Positions 42,849 to 52,940 of a stretch of DNA of 59,636 nucleotides are shown here, piece after piece. The stretch comes from Clostridiales bacterium. GTDB taxonomy: Bacteria > Bacillota > Clostridia > Oscillospirales > Oscillospiraceae. The position numbers and the translations under genes are program-made. The notes under the pieces are model-generated. The model had not been told where the DNA came from. It worked only from the letters and a program-made list of their open reading frames with translations, and did no database searches. The stretch is from the NCBI GenBank assembly GCA_021201185.1, contig JAJQFJ010000029.1:1-59636 (forward strand). Direction: 5' to 3'. Within the stretch, counting starts at the first letter, position 1; every line of letters begins with the position of its first letter.

Positions 42849-43763
42849 ATGGACTCATTTGAGCGTCTGAAAAGAGAACTGAACCGGGCCTGTCCCGGGA
42901 TTGAAATAAAAGAAAACGAACCCATGAGCGAGCACACCACCTTCCACATCGGGGGACCGGTGGCGGTCATGGCCCTGCCCCGGACGACTGAGGAGACGGT
43001 GAACGCCATCCGTGTGGCCCGGAGCCTGGATATCCACCCCTTTCTGGTGGGCCGGGGGAGCAATCTCCTGTGCGGAGACGGTCCCCTGGAGCACTTTGTC
43101 ATCCTGACCCGTCCCGGTCTGAACCGGCTGGAGCGGGTGGGGGAGACGACCATCCGCTGCGGGGCGGGTGTGCCCATGCGGCAGGTGGCCTGCTTTGCCC
43201 AGCAGGAGGGCTTGACCGGGTTTGAGTTTGCCCACGGCATCCCCGGCTCCATGGGGGGCGGCGTGGTGATGAACGCCGGAGCCTACGGCGGAGAGCTACA
43301 GCACGTGGTCACCCAGACCACTGCCCTGGACGCGGAGGGCAACCTCCACGTGTTCCGGGGAGAGGAGCAGCGCTTCGGCTACCGCCACAGCGTCTTTATG
43401 GAGCAGGAGCTCATCGTCCTGGAGACTCTGGTGGAGCTGCAGCCCGGCGACCCGGTCGCCATCCAGGCCCGGATGGACGACCTGCTCCGCCGCCGGAAGC
43501 GGACCCAGCCGTTGGAGTGGGCCAGCGCAGGCTCCACCTTCAAGCGGCCCCGCGGGGCCTATGCCGCCGCCCTCATCGACCAGTGCGGGCTCAAGGGCTG
43601 CCAGGTGGGGGGCGCTCAGGTCTCCGAGAAGCACGCGGGCTTTGTGGTGAACAAAGGCGGGGCCACCTGCGCCGACGTGCTGGCCCTGACCGACCATGTG
43701 AAGGACGTGGTCTGGCAGCATACGGATTACCGGCTGGAGCTGGAAATTCAGCTGATGCTGTGA
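42849..43763 (+). CDS. murB: UDP-N-acetylenolpyruvoylglucosamine reductase
   Basis: The protein has 304 residues. FAD-binding motifs: NEPMSEHTTFHIGGP, VGRGSNLLCGD, GIPGSMGGGVVMNAGAYGGE; the catalytic Ser lies in EWASAGSTFKRP, typical of type IIb MurB. It reduces the enolpyruvyl group to make UDP-MurNAc for peptidoglycan. GGGAGGAACAG is upstream. Confidence 0.95.
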   Translation: MDSFERLKRELNRACPGIEIKENEPMSEHTTFHIGGPVAVMALPRTTEETVNAIRVARSLDIHPFLVGRGSNLLCGDGPLEHFVILTRPGLNRLERVGETTIRCGAGVPMRQVACFAQQEGLTGFEFAHGIPGSMGGGVVMNAGAYGGELQHVVTQTTALDAEGNLHVFRGEEQRFGYRHSVFMEQELIVLETLVELQPGDPVAIQARMDDLLRRRKRTQPLEWASAGSTFKRPRGAYAAALIDQCGLKGCQVGGAQVSEKHAGFVVNKGGATCADVLALTDHVKDVVWQHTDYRLELEIQLML

Positions 43764-43828
43764 CGACAAGATAAGAGAACGGATACGCACCCAGACAGAC
43801 CTAGCGCAGACAACAGGAGGTAGGAAAA

Positions 43829-44704
43829 ATGCAGTTTATCATTATTTCCGGTCTCTCCGGCGCCGGAAAGAGCAGAGCGGGAGAATTCCTGGAGGATGCG
43901 GGCTTCTACACCGTGGACAATATGCCTGCGGCGCTGATGCCCCGTTTCGCGGAGATGGCCCTGGACGGCACCAACAGCAGCTATGAGCGGGTGGCCATGG
44001 TCAGCGATGTCCGGGGGGGACACGACTTCACCCCCCTGTTCCGGGCCATGGACGAGATGGAGGCCATGGGCTGCGACTGCAAACTGCTGTTTCTGGAGGC
44101 CTCCACCCAGGCGGTCATTATGCGCTACAAGGAGACCCGGCGGTCCCACCCCCTGGCGGAGCCGGGGGAGAGTTTGGAGTCCGCCATCCGCCGGGAGAAG
44201 AAGCTGCTGGAGCCGGTCCGGGCCAGGGCGGACTACATCCTGGACTCCACCGATTTCAACACCACCGCCAAGCTGCGGGCGGCGCTGCTGGAGATGTTTG
44301 GGGAAGCTGCGGTCACCGAGCGGACGTTCCAGGTGACGGTGGAATCCTTCGGCTTCAAGTACGGCATCCCTCTGGACGCGGACTGGGTGATGGACGTGCG
44401 GTTCCTGCCCAATCCCTTCTACGTCCCGGAGCTGCGGCGCAGGACGGGACTGGATCAGGAGGTCACCGACTTCCTGGATGGGTACAAGGAGACCCACGAA
44501 TTTGAACAGCGGATGGAGGATATGCTCTGCTTCCTGCTGCCTCTCTATGAGGAGGAGGGAAAGAGCAGTCTGGTCATCTGCATGGGCTGCACCGGCGGCC
44601 AGCACCGCTCCGTGGCCATGGCCCACGCCGTGGCACAGATGGTGGAGAAGCTGGGCTATACCGCCACCGAGCAGCATCGGGATATCAACCGGGAGCGGAA
44701 ATAG
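43829..44704 (+). CDS. rapZ: RNase adapter/nucleotide-binding protein RapZ (YvcJ)
   Basis: The protein has 291 residues. Walker A GLSGAGKSRAGEFLEDAGF, VDNMPAALMP, and the C-terminal CTGGQHRSVAMA motif are diagnostic. In Bacillus the homologue YvcJ binds and hydrolyses GTP. It starts the rapZ-yvcK-whiA block; the stop TAG directly abuts the next ATG. Confidence 0.95.
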   Translation: MQFIIISGLSGAGKSRAGEFLEDAGFYTVDNMPAALMPRFAEMALDGTNSSYERVAMVSDVRGGHDFTPLFRAMDEMEAMGCDCKLLFLEASTQAVIMRYKETRRSHPLAEPGESLESAIRREKKLLEPVRARADYILDSTDFNTTAKLRAALLEMFGEAAVTERTFQVTVESFGFKYGIPLDADWVMDVRFLPNPFYVPELRRRTGLDQEVTDFLDGYKETHEFEQRMEDMLCFLLPLYEEEGKSSLVICMGCTGGQHRSVAMAHAVAQMVEKLGYTATEQHRDINRERK

Positions 44705-45748
44705 ATGAACACGGAACATTGGCGCATCTCGTCGGACGGCGGCCCCCATATCGTCGCCATCGGCGGCGGGACGGGGCTCTCCACTATGCTGCGGGGCCTG
44801 AAATACTATTCCAGAAATATCACCGCCGTGGTGACCATGGCGGACGACGGCGGCGGCTCCGGCATGCTGCGGCATGACCTGGGGATGCCCCCACCGGGGG
44901 ACCTGCGCAACTGTCTCCAGGCCCTGGCCAATGTGGAGCCGGTGATGGAGGAGCTGCTGGGCTACCGGTTTCACGACGGGAGCCTGGCGGGGCAGAGCTT
45001 CGGCAACCTCCTCCTGGCCGCCCTGGACGGCATCTCCGACTCCTTCGAGGAGGCGGTGGAGCGGATGAACCAGCTCCTGGCCGTCACCGGGCAGGTGCTC
45101 CCCGTCACCAGCGAGAACGTGAACCTGGTGGCGGAGATGGAGAACGGCACCTCCGTCCGGGGGGAGAGCAAAATTTTCAGCTTCAAGCGGTCCCAGCACT
45201 GCCGTATCCAGCGGGTGCGCATGGAGCCGGAGGCCCCTCCCGTGCTGCCCAAGGTGATCGACGCCCTCCGGGAGGCGGACGTGATCGTCCTGGGCCCGGG
45301 GAGCCTGTATACCAGCATTATCCCCAACCTGCTGGTCCCCGGCGTGGCGGACGCCGTGGCGGAGTCCCAGGCTCTGCGCATTTACGTCGCCAACATTATG
45401 ACCCAGGAGGGGGAGACGGAGGGGTACACCCTCTCCGAGCACCTCCAGGCCCTGTTTGACCACGGACGGCCGGACATGGTGGACCTGTGCCTGGCCAACT
45501 CCGCCGACATCCCGGAGGAGGTGCGCCGACTCTACCGGTCGGAAAACGCCCAGCCCCTGCTGGTGGACGGAGACGCCGTCCGGGCCATGGGGGTGGAGCT
45601 AATCTGCGAGCCCCTCTCCGACGAGACGAAGCGGTACAAGGCCAGACACGACTCCATGAAGTTGGCCCGGGCCGTTCTGGACGTGGTGGAGGATCGGTGC
45701 GTCCGCACCTGGACAGATCAGGGAGTGCGCTATGTCAGAGAACGATGA
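44705..45748 (+). CDS. yvcK: YvcK/CofD-like gluconeogenesis factor
   Basis: The protein has 347 residues. AIGGGTGLSTMLRGLK and VTMADDGGGSGMLR near the N-terminus, PPGDLRNCLQAL, and GPGSLYTSIIPNLLV are the family blocks. YvcK-type proteins bind UDP-sugars and affect wall synthesis during growth on gluconeogenic carbon. It overlaps whiA by 17 nt. Confidence 0.94.
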   Translation: MNTEHWRISSDGGPHIVAIGGGTGLSTMLRGLKYYSRNITAVVTMADDGGGSGMLRHDLGMPPPGDLRNCLQALANVEPVMEELLGYRFHDGSLAGQSFGNLLLAALDGISDSFEEAVERMNQLLAVTGQVLPVTSENVNLVAEMENGTSVRGESKIFSFKRSQHCRIQRVRMEPEAPPVLPKVIDALREADVIVLGPGSLYTSIIPNLLVPGVADAVAESQALRIYVANIMTQEGETEGYTLSEHLQALFDHGRPDMVDLCLANSADIPEEVRRLYRSENAQPLLVDGDAVRAMGVELICEPLSDETKRYKARHDSMKLARAVLDVVEDRCVRTWTDQGVRYVRER

Positions 45749-46706
45749 CCGCTTCCCGGAGGGATTTCCGGAGAAGAGGGCCCCATGGGGGGACAACAAA
45801 ACCTTTTCCAGCATGGCAAAGGAGGAGCTCTGCCGGGAACGGCTGACCCGCCCCTGCTGCACCCGGGCGGAGGCCTACGGGGTGCTGCTGTTCTGCAACG
45901 GCTTTTCCGGCGAAGAGATACGGGTCGTCACCACCTCTCCCGCCGTGGCTCAGCGGCTGCCACGGCTCTTTCGCCGCGCCTTTGGCGTCCGGTTCGACCG
46001 GCAGCCCGGGGAGAACGCCCGGGGAAAGCAGATCTTCGTCATGAACGACCCGGTCAAGCTGGGCCGTATCCTGGATACCTTCGGCTATGACCACGGCCAG
46101 GTGTCCCACCATATCAACTATGCCGTCCTGGAGGAGAGCTGCTGTCAGGCGGCTTTCTTCCGGGGAGCTTTTTTAGCCGCCGGTTCCATCATGGACCCCC
46201 GGCAGCGCTACCACCTGGAGCTGACCACCTCCCACTATGCCGTCTCCCGGGAGCTGGCTCCCCTGCTGGCGGAGATGGACTTCCACCCCAAGACCACCAC
46301 CCGCCGGGGCAACTATGTGACCTACTTCAAGCAGAGCGAGGCCATCGCGGACTTTCTCACCGCCATCGGCGCGCCCCTGTCCGCCATGGAGCTGATGAAC
46401 GCCAAGCTGGAGAAGAACATTATGAACGGGGTGAACCGCCGCTCCAACTGCGACATGGCCAACCTGGACAAGGCGGTGGCCGCCGCCCAGGGACAGATCG
46501 CCGCCATCCGCACCCTCCGGAGCAGTCCCCGGTGGGACGCCCTGCCGGAAAATCTGCGGGACACGGCCCAGCTGCGCACAGAGCACCCGGAGCTTTCCCT
46601 GAGCCAGCTGGCGGAGCTGGCGGGGGCGTCCAAGTCCTGCCTGAACCACCGCCTGCGCAAGCTGATGGAGCTGGCGGAGGAACAAAACAGCGAACCACGT
46701 CCATAG
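45732..46706 (+). CDS. whiA: DNA-binding protein WhiA
   Basis: The protein has 324 residues. LAGLIDADG-like N-terminal domain (FFRGAFLAAGSIMDPRQRYHLE), then the C-terminal HTH (LRTEHPELSLSQLAELAGASKSCLNHRLRKL). It links cell division and envelope functions in Gram-positives. Coupled to yvcK by overlap. It ends 10 nt before dnaE. Confidence 0.95.
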   Translation: MSENDDRFPEGFPEKRAPWGDNKTFSSMAKEELCRERLTRPCCTRAEAYGVLLFCNGFSGEEIRVVTTSPAVAQRLPRLFRRAFGVRFDRQPGENARGKQIFVMNDPVKLGRILDTFGYDHGQVSHHINYAVLEESCCQAAFFRGAFLAAGSIMDPRQRYHLELTTSHYAVSRELAPLLAEMDFHPKTTTRRGNYVTYFKQSEAIADFLTAIGAPLSAMELMNAKLEKNIMNGVNRRSNCDMANLDKAVAAAQGQIAAIRTLRSSPRWDALPENLRDTAQLRTEHPELSLSQLAELAGASKSCLNHRLRKLMELAEEQNSEPRP

Positions 46707-46716
46707 GAGGGAAATC

Positions 46717-49700
46717 ATGTCCTTTGCCCATCTACACGTTCATACGGAATTTTCCCTCCTGGACGGCGCCTGCCGCATCCAGGAGCTGGTCCAACGGGTG
46801 AAGGCCCTGGGCCAGACCTCGGTGGCTATCACCGACCACGGCAATATGTACGGCGTGGTGGACTTCTACAAGGCGTGCCAAAAGGAGGGCGTCCATCCCG
46901 TCATCGGCTGTGAGGTGTATGTGGCCCCCAGGACCCGGTTCGACAAGAACCACGACCTGGACACGGGGGCCCGGCACCTCATTTTGCTCTGCCGGAACGA
47001 GACGGGCTACCGCAACCTCTCCTACCTGGTCACCCAGGCCAATTTGGAGGGGTTTTATATGCGCCCCCGCATCGACCTGGACCTGCTGCGGGAGCACCAC
47101 GAGGGCCTCATCGCCCTGTCCGCCTGCCTGGCCGGGGAGATTCCCCGCCGCCTGCGCAACGGCGACTACGCCGGGGCGGCAGAGCACGCCCGGATGATGA
47201 AGGAGATGATGGGGGAGGGGAACTACTATATCGAGCTCCAGGACCACGGCCTGGCCGAGCAAAAGGAGATTTTGCCCCAGCTGGTCCGGCTGGCCCATGA
47301 GCTGGACATCCCCCTGGCAGCCACCAACGACGCCCACTATCTGACCCGGGAGGACGCCCAGGCCCAGGACGTGCTCATGTGCATCCAGACGGGCAAGACG
47401 CTGGACGACCCGGACCGGATGAAGTTCGGCAGCGAGGAGTTCTACATCAAGTCGGAGGAGGAGATGCGCGCCCTGTTCCCCGACTGCCCCGAGGCCATTG
47501 AAAATACGGAAAAGATCGCCCAACAGTGCCAGGTGGACTTCCAGTTCGGGGTCTACCACCTGCCGGAGTTCCGCTACCCGGAGGGCTACGACGGGGACAG
47601 CCTGATGGAAAAGCTGTGCCGGGAGGGCTACGCCCGGCGGTATCCCACTGACCCCTCCGGCTACCGGGAGCGGCTGGAGTATGAGATGAACATGATCCGC
47701 ACCATGGGGTTTGTGGACTATTTCCTCATCGTGGCGGACTTCGTGGGCTACGCCAAAAGCCAGCAGATCCCGGTGGGGCCGGGGAGAGGCAGCGCCGCCG
47801 GTTCCATGGTGGCCTACTGCATGGGCATCACCGACGTGGATCCCATGAAGTACGACCTGTACTTCGAGCGGTTCCTCAACCCGGAGCGGGTCACCATGCC
47901 GGATATCGACATGGACTTCTGCTACCGCCGGAGAGAAGAGGTCATCGACTATGTAAAGCGCACCTACGGGGAGGACCATGTGGCCCAGATCGTCACCTTC
48001 GGCACCCTCCAGGCCAAGGGAGTGGTGCGGGACGTGGGCCGGGTCATGGGCATGAGCTACGGCGACGTGGACCAGATCGCCAAGCAGATTCCCAACGGCC
48101 TGCACATGACCCTGGACGACGCGTTAAAGCTCTCCAAGCCCCTCCGGGACCGGTACGAGAGCGACCCCCAGGTGCATCAGCTCATCGACACCTCCCGAAA
48201 GATCGAGGGCATGCCCCGCCACGCCTCCAAACACGCCGCCGGAGTGGTCATCACCCGGAAGCCGGTGCATGAGTATGTGCCTCTGGCGAAAAACGACGAG
48301 AGCGTGGTCACCCAGTATATCATGACCACCCTGGAGGAGCTGGGCCTGCTGAAAATGGACTTTCTGGGCCTGCGCAACCTGACCATTCTGGACGACGCCC
48401 AGAAAATGATACGGAAAAAGGACCCGGACTTCGACCTCCACAACATCCCGGAGGACGACCCGGAGACCTTCCGGATGCTCCAGGAGGGGCACACGGCGGG
48501 GGTGTTCCAGATGGAGTCCGCGGGCATGACCGGGGCGTGCGTCCAGATGAAGGCCTCCAGCATCGAGGACCTGACCGACATCGTGGCACTGTACCGTCCC
48601 GGCCCCATGGAGTCCATCCCCCGGTTTATCCAGTGCAAGCTGAATCCCAGCAAGGTCACCTACCGTCACCCTCTGCTGGAGCCGATTTTGTCCGTCACCT
48701 ACGGCTGCATCGTCTACCAGGAGCAGGTGATGATGATCTTCCAGCAGCTGGCGGGATACTCCCTGGGCGGGGCGGACATGGTGCGCCGGGCCATCTCCAA
48801 GAAAAAGGCCAAGCAGATCGAGCAGGAGGAGCACGCCTTTATCTACGGCGACGCCGACCGGGGCATCCGTGGCTGTATCGCCAACGGCGTCCCCGAGGAC
48901 ACCGCCAGGGCCATCTACGGGGAGATCAAGGACTTCGCCAACTACGCCTTCAACAAGGCCCATGCGGTCTGCTACGCCATCGTGGCCTACCAGACGGCCT
49001 GGTTCAAATGCCACTATCCCCAGGAGTACATGGCGGCCCTGCTCACCAGTGTGCTGGACTCCAGCGACAAGGTGGCGGAGGATATCTCCGCCTGCAAGGA
49101 CATGGGCATCCGTCTCCTGCCCCCGGACATCAACCGGTCCGGGGCGGACTTCACCGTCCAGGGGGAGGATATCCGCTTTGGCCTGGCCGCCATCAAGGGG
49201 GTGGGCCGCAGCGTGGTGGAGCACATCGTCGCCGAGCGGGAGGAGGGAGGCCCCTACACCTCCTTCCAGCAGTTCTGCGAGCGCACCTTCGACACCGACC
49301 TGAACCGGCGTGCCCTGGAGAATATGATCCGCTGCGGCGTCTTTGACAGCCTGGGCAACCGCCGGAGCCAGCTGGTCAGCGTCATGAACGTGGTGCTGGA
49401 CGGCATTGCGGACACCCGGAAGCGGAACCTGGAGGGCCAGTTCGACCTGTTCGGCGGCTTCGGCGGGGGGGACTCCGCCGACATGGCCCAGGTTCAGCTG
49501 CCGGATATCCTGGAGTTCGAGCCCATGGAGAAGATGCGCATGGAGCGGGAGCTGACGGGGCTCTATCTCTCCGGCCACCCCATGGACCAGTACCGGGAGA
49601 TCACCCGCCGGGCCGGGGCGGCCCCCATGGGCCGTATCCTGTCCGACTTCGCCCAGGAGGGAGGCCCCACCCAATTTGCCGACGAGCAGCGGGTCTGTCT

Positions 49701-50268
49701 TGCGGGCATCGTCCTCTCCTACCGGACCAGGACCACCAAGAACAACTCCCTCATGGCCTACGCCATGCTGGAGGACGATACCGGCAGCATGGAGCTCATC
49801 CTCTTTGCCAGGGCCATGGAGGAGTACGGCAGTCTGCTGGCGGCGGGCTACGGCGTCCTGGCGGAGGGCCGTATCTCTGTCCGGGACGAGAAGCAGCCCC
49901 AGCTCATCTGTGAGCGCCTCTTCCCCCTGGCGGAGGAGAGTCTGCCCCTGCTGGAGCAGCGGGGACGCTACGGGGCAAACCGGAACAGAACGCCCCAGAC
50001 GGGCCAGTACCGCCCTCAGAACACGGCGGAGGACCAGATACCCGGCGTCGTCCCCGGGGCGAAGAAGCTCTATCTCCGCTTCGACCGGGAGGACGACCCA
50101 CGGGTGCAAAAGGTGCGGCAAATGCTGGTCATGTTCCCCGGGACGGGGCAGATGGTGTTCTACTTCCAGGACAGCAAGCGCCGCTTCGGAATACCCTGTC
50201 TCATCCACACCTCCCTCGTCCGGGAGCTGAACCGGCTGCTAGGGGAGGAGAACGTGGTGGTGAAGTGA
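46717..50268 (+). CDS. dnaE: DNA polymerase III subunit alpha DnaE
   Basis: The protein has 1183 residues. PHP domain (FAHLHVHTEFSLLDGACRI, about 1-200), the polymerase core with GPGRGSAAGSMVAYC and the catalytic Asp residues in MPDIDMDFCYRRREE, the thumb and fingers (YRPGPMESIPRFIQ, FNKAHAVCYAIVAYQTAW), tandem HhH, and an OB-fold near residue 1000 (CLAGIVLSYRTRTTK). GGAGGG precedes ATG 46717. The last 68 nt are overlapped by an antisense gene. Confidence 0.96.
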   Translation: MSFAHLHVHTEFSLLDGACRIQELVQRVKALGQTSVAITDHGNMYGVVDFYKACQKEGVHPVIGCEVYVAPRTRFDKNHDLDTGARHLILLCRNETGYRNLSYLVTQANLEGFYMRPRIDLDLLREHHEGLIALSACLAGEIPRRLRNGDYAGAAEHARMMKEMMGEGNYYIELQDHGLAEQKEILPQLVRLAHELDIPLAATNDAHYLTREDAQAQDVLMCIQTGKTLDDPDRMKFGSEEFYIKSEEEMRALFPDCPEAIENTEKIAQQCQVDFQFGVYHLPEFRYPEGYDGDSLMEKLCREGYARRYPTDPSGYRERLEYEMNMIRTMGFVDYFLIVADFVGYAKSQQIPVGPGRGSAAGSMVAYCMGITDVDPMKYDLYFERFLNPERVTMPDIDMDFCYRRREEVIDYVKRTYGEDHVAQIVTFGTLQAKGVVRDVGRVMGMSYGDVDQIAKQIPNGLHMTLDDALKLSKPLRDRYESDPQVHQLIDTSRKIEGMPRHASKHAAGVVITRKPVHEYVPLAKNDESVVTQYIMTTLEELGLLKMDFLGLRNLTILDDAQKMIRKKDPDFDLHNIPEDDPETFRMLQEGHTAGVFQMESAGMTGACVQMKASSIEDLTDIVALYRPGPMESIPRFIQCKLNPSKVTYRHPLLEPILSVTYGCIVYQEQVMMIFQQLAGYSLGGADMVRRAISKKKAKQIEQEEHAFIYGDADRGIRGCIANGVPEDTARAIYGEIKDFANYAFNKAHAVCYAIVAYQTAWFKCHYPQEYMAALLTSVLDSSDKVAEDISACKDMGIRLLPPDINRSGADFTVQGEDIRFGLAAIKGVGRSVVEHIVAEREEGGPYTSFQQFCERTFDTDLNRRALENMIRCGVFDSLGNRRSQLVSVMNVVLDGIADTRKRNLEGQFDLFGGFGGGDSADMAQVQLPDILEFEPMEKMRMERELTGLYLSGHPMDQYREITRRAGAAPMGRILSDFAQEGGPTQFADEQRVCLAGIVLSYRTRTTKNNSLMAYAMLEDDTGSMELILFARAMEEYGSLLAAGYGVLAEGRISVRDEKQPQLICERLFPLAEESLPLLEQRGRYGANRNRTPQTGQYRPQNTAEDQIPGVVPGAKKLYLRFDREDDPRVQKVRQMLVMFPGTGQMVFYFQDSKRRFGIPCLIHTSLVRELNRLLGEENVVVK

Positions 50269-50872
50269 ACGTCCACCCCCTGGACCGGCAGTAAGCCAGA
50301 AATGCCTCATCGTCCACGTCCGGTCTCTTTTTCTGAACCAAATCCAACTCCTGCCCTTTGATGGGGCGGTCGGCCTGGCGTGGGGCCGACGTGGTGGAGC
50401 CGCCCTTCTCTCCTGCGGCAGCAGGGAGAAGCCCGGCTTTGGTTTCGGCTTTGGTTTCGGCTTTGGTTTCGGCTTCGGCTTCGGCTTCGGTTTTGGTTTT
50501 GGTTTCGGCTTTGGTTTCGGTTTGGCCATTTTCCGCATCCGATGGCATGCCTTTGCTATCCGATGGTATACCGACGCTGTCCGGGGACAGAGCGCTGTCG
50601 TCCAACGTCCCGGACTTCCCCCAGCGGGCATTGGCCGCCTTTTTCCCGGCCTCGGAGCGTCTGCGCTGCTGCTCGTCAAAGCTCTCCTGAAACCGGTCCT
50701 CCCGGTTCATCACCCGGCGGGTGTAGAACCGCAGGTTCCCCTCCGGCTGGATGGGGACGCCCTCCATGCTGTACCGGAGCAGTCCCCGGCACAGTCTGCC
50801 GAACTCCTCGTCGTCCAGCTCCTCCATCTCCGCTAGGTATTCATAGGGCAGCGCCACATAGTTTCTGCTCAT
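50201..50872 (-). CDS. DUF6291-like (phage replication-type) protein with internal tandem repeat
   Basis: The protein has 223 residues from ATG 50872 (AAAGGAGGGG upstream). The N-domain (YVALPYEYLAEMEELDDEEFGRLCRGLLRYSMEG, about 1-85) resembles DUF6291 proteins of phages and prophages. The centre is a Lys/Ala/Glu/Thr repeat (about 117-146) encoded by near-identical 12- and 6-bp units. The C-part (QELDLVQKKRPDVDDEAFLAYCRSRGW) is a short conserved module. Its 3' end runs antisense into dnaE by 68 nt. Probably a domesticated phage gene; role unknown. Confidence 0.65.
   Translation of the reverse strand: MSRNYVALPYEYLAEMEELDDEEFGRLCRGLLRYSMEGVPIQPEGNLRFYTRRVMNREDRFQESFDEQQRRRSEAGKKAANARWGKSGTLDDSALSPDSVGIPSDSKGMPSDAENGQTETKAETKTKTEAEAEAETKAETKAETKAGLLPAAAGEKGGSTTSAPRQADRPIKGQELDLVQKKRPDVDDEAFLAYCRSRGWTFTSPPRSPPLAAGSAPGRGRCG
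50441..50526 (-). repeat. Coding short tandem repeat (GGTTTCGGCTTT units)
   Basis: About 86 bp of GGTTTCGGCTTT and GGCTTC-type units on the + strand, encoding the (KAET)n and (AE)n stretch on the minus strand. All units are multiples of 3, so length changes stay in frame. Confidence 0.85.
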
Positions 50873-50903
50873 CTCTGCCCCTCCTTTCTCATCTTCTGTA
50901 GAA

Positions 50904-50932
50904 AGTATAGTACATTTGTTCGAATCCGTCAA
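50904..50932 (-). promoter_or_regulatory. Promoter of the DUF6291-like gene
   Basis: On the minus strand TTGACG (50932-50927), a 17-nt spacer, TATACT (50909-50904). Confidence 0.75.
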
Positions 50933-50986
50933 TGCAACTTCCCGATTTTGTGAGAAATCTGCCTGAAACAGAGAGGAGTGACCGCC

Positions 50987-51166
50987 ATGTCCAAACAGCT
51001 TGTCGCCGTCGTCCCTCTGTGGGATGAGGAGAGGGACAGCATCTGGATGATACCGGGCTATCTGGACGGCATCCGGGAGGCCGGGGCCGTCCCGGTGATC
51101 CTGCCCCTCACCGACGACCGGGAGGCGCTGCTGACGGCGTTTGTCCGGGCCTGCGAACAGGGCTGA
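50987..51166 (+). pseudogene. N-terminal remnant of a C26-type glutamine amidotransferase (PuuD-like)
   Basis: Only 59 residues remain: QLVAVVPLWDEERDSIWMIPGYLDGIREAGAVPVILPL matches the start of gamma-glutamyl-GABA hydrolase-like class I amidotransferases, which are about 240 residues. The frame ends in a stop just after VRACEQG, before the catalytic Cys and His regions, and a terminator follows. A GAGGAG site still precedes ATG 50987. It looks like a deletion remnant. Confidence 0.65.
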
Positions 51167-51178
51167 GCAGAGACAGAA

Positions 51179-51224
51179 AGAGCGCACCGTCCCCGCAGTA
51201 TGGGGCGGTGCGCTCTGTTCTTTT
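51179..51224. terminator. Terminator between the remnant gene and fhs
   Basis: A 15-bp stem with one bulge (51179-51194 with 51202-51216), then TTCTTTT on the + strand. It can also serve fhs on the minus strand. Confidence 0.8.
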
Positions 51225-51236
51225 GTGGTATCAGGC

Positions 51237-52904
51237 TCAGAACAGCCCGGTGATGACGCCGTTCTCGTCCACGTCGATACGCTCGGCGGCGGGGACCTTG
51301 GGCAGGCCGGGCATGGTCATGATGTCCCCCGTATAGGCCACCACGAACCCGGCTCCGGCGCAGACCTTGACATTCCGGACGGTGACGGTGAAGCCCTCCG
51401 GAGCACCCAGCAGGGCAGGGTCGTCGGAGAAGGAGTACTGGGTCTTTGCCATGCAGACCGGGAGCCGTCCGAAGCCCAGCTCCTCCAGCCGGGTCAGCTC
51501 CTTTTTGGCGGCGGGCAGGAAGTTCACCCCGTCCGCCCGGTAGACCTTCCGGGCCACAGCGGTGATCTTGTCCGCCAGGGGCATTTCATCCGGGTAGGCC
51601 ATGGTGAAATGGTTCTCGCCTCTGTCAATGGCGGAGAGGACCTCCCGGGCCAGCTCCAGGCCGCCCTCGCCTCCCTTGCTCCAGACCTGGCTCAGGGCCA
51701 CCTGAACGCCGTATTTGGCGCAGGCGGTGCGGATCAGCTCCAGCTCGGCGGGGGTGTCACAGTCGAACCGGTTGATGGCTACCACGGCGGGGAGACCGTA
51801 GACCTGGGTGATGTTCTCCACATGGCGGAGCAGATTGGGCAGGCCCCGCTCCAGAGCGGCCAGGTTCTCCTCCTTCAGCTCGTCCTTGGGGACGCCTCCA
51901 TGGTATTTCAGCGCCCGCACCGTAGCCACGATGACCACCGAGTCCGGGGTCAGCCCGGCGGCCCGGCACTTGATGTCCAGAAACTTCTCCGCCCCCAGGT
52001 CGGCCCCAAAGCCCGCCTCGGTGACGACGTAATCCCCCAGCCGGAGGGCGGCGTCGGTGGCGGCCACGGAGTTGCAGCCGTGGGCGATGTTGGCAAAGGG
52101 CCCGCCGTGGATGAGGGCGGGGGTGTGCTCCAGAGTCTGGACCAGGTTGGGCCGGATGGCGTCCTTCAGCAGGGCGGTCATGGCCCCGGCGGCCTTCAGG
52201 TCCCCGGCGGTGACCGGGTCGCCCTTTCGGTTGTAGGCGACGATGATGCGGGAGAGCCGGGCCTTCAGGTCCATCAGGTCGCTGGCCAGACACAGGGCTG
52301 CCATGACCTCGCTGGCCACCGTGATGTCAAAGCCCTCCTCCCGGGGGACCCCCTGCATCCGGCCGCCCAGACCGCAGACGATGTTCCGCAGCTGCCGGTC
52401 GTTCATATCCACGCAGCGCTTCCAGGTGATGTTCTTCACGTCGATGTCCAGGGCGTTTCCCTGCTGGATGTGGTTGTCCAGCATGGCGGCCAGCAGGTTG
52501 TTGGCAGCCCCGATGGCGTGGAAGTCCCCGGTGAAGTGGAGGTTGATGTCCTCCATGGGCACCACCTGAGCATAGCCCCCTCCGGCGGCGCCTCCCTTGA
52601 TGCCGAACACCGGCCCCAGAGACGGCTCCCGGAGGGCCAGCACCACCTGCTTGTCCAGCCGGTGCAAGGCGTCGGCCAGGCCCACGCTGGTGGTGGTCTT
52701 GCCCTCTCCGGCGGGGGTGGGGGAGATGGCGGTGACCAGGATGAGCTTCCCCTTCCGGGGCTGCTGTTTGACCTGTTTTAAGTCCAGCTTGGCCTTATAC
52801 TTGCCGTAGAGCTCCAGGTCGTCCGCCGGAATGTGGAGGGACGCGCCAATGTCGGTGATGGGGAGCATCTCTGCGCTCTGAGCGATCTCGATATCTGTTT
52901 TCAT
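51237..52904 (-). CDS. fhs: Formate-tetrahydrofolate ligase
   Basis: The protein has 555 residues. The ATP-binding [18 protein letters not shown] loop, [35 protein letters not shown] (split by sense), and [19 protein letters not shown] are the family signatures. It makes 10-formyl-THF from formate, feeding purine and one-carbon metabolism. AAGGGAGG precedes ATG 52904. It is controlled by the ZTP riboswitch upstream. Confidence 0.96.
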   Translation of the reverse strand: MKTDIEIAQSAEMLPITDIGASLHIPADDLELYGKYKAKLDLKQVKQQPRKGKLILVTAISPTPAGEGKTTTSVGLADALHRLDKQVVLALREPSLGPVFGIKGGAAGGGYAQVVPMEDINLHFTGDFHAIGAANNLLAAMLDNHIQQGNALDIDVKNITWKRCVDMNDRQLRNIVCGLGGRMQGVPREEGFDITVASEVMAALCLASDLMDLKARLSRIIVAYNRKGDPVTAGDLKAAGAMTALLKDAIRPNLVQTLEHTPALIHGGPFANIAHGCNSVAATDAALRLGDYVVTEAGFGADLGAEKFLDIKCRAAGLTPDSVVIVATVRALKYHGGVPKDELKEENLAALERGLPNLLRHVENITQVYGLPAVVAINRFDCDTPAELELIRTACAKYGVQVALSQVWSKGGEGGLELAREVLSAIDRGENHFTMAYPDEMPLADKITAVARKVYRADGVNFLPAAKKELTRLEELGFGRLPVCMAKTQYSFSDDPALLGAPEGFTVTVRNVKVCAGAGFVVAYTGDIMTMPGLPKVPAAERIDVDENGVITGLF

Positions 52905-52940
52905 AGGGTGAACCTCCCTTTTCACATTTGCCGGAGGAAC

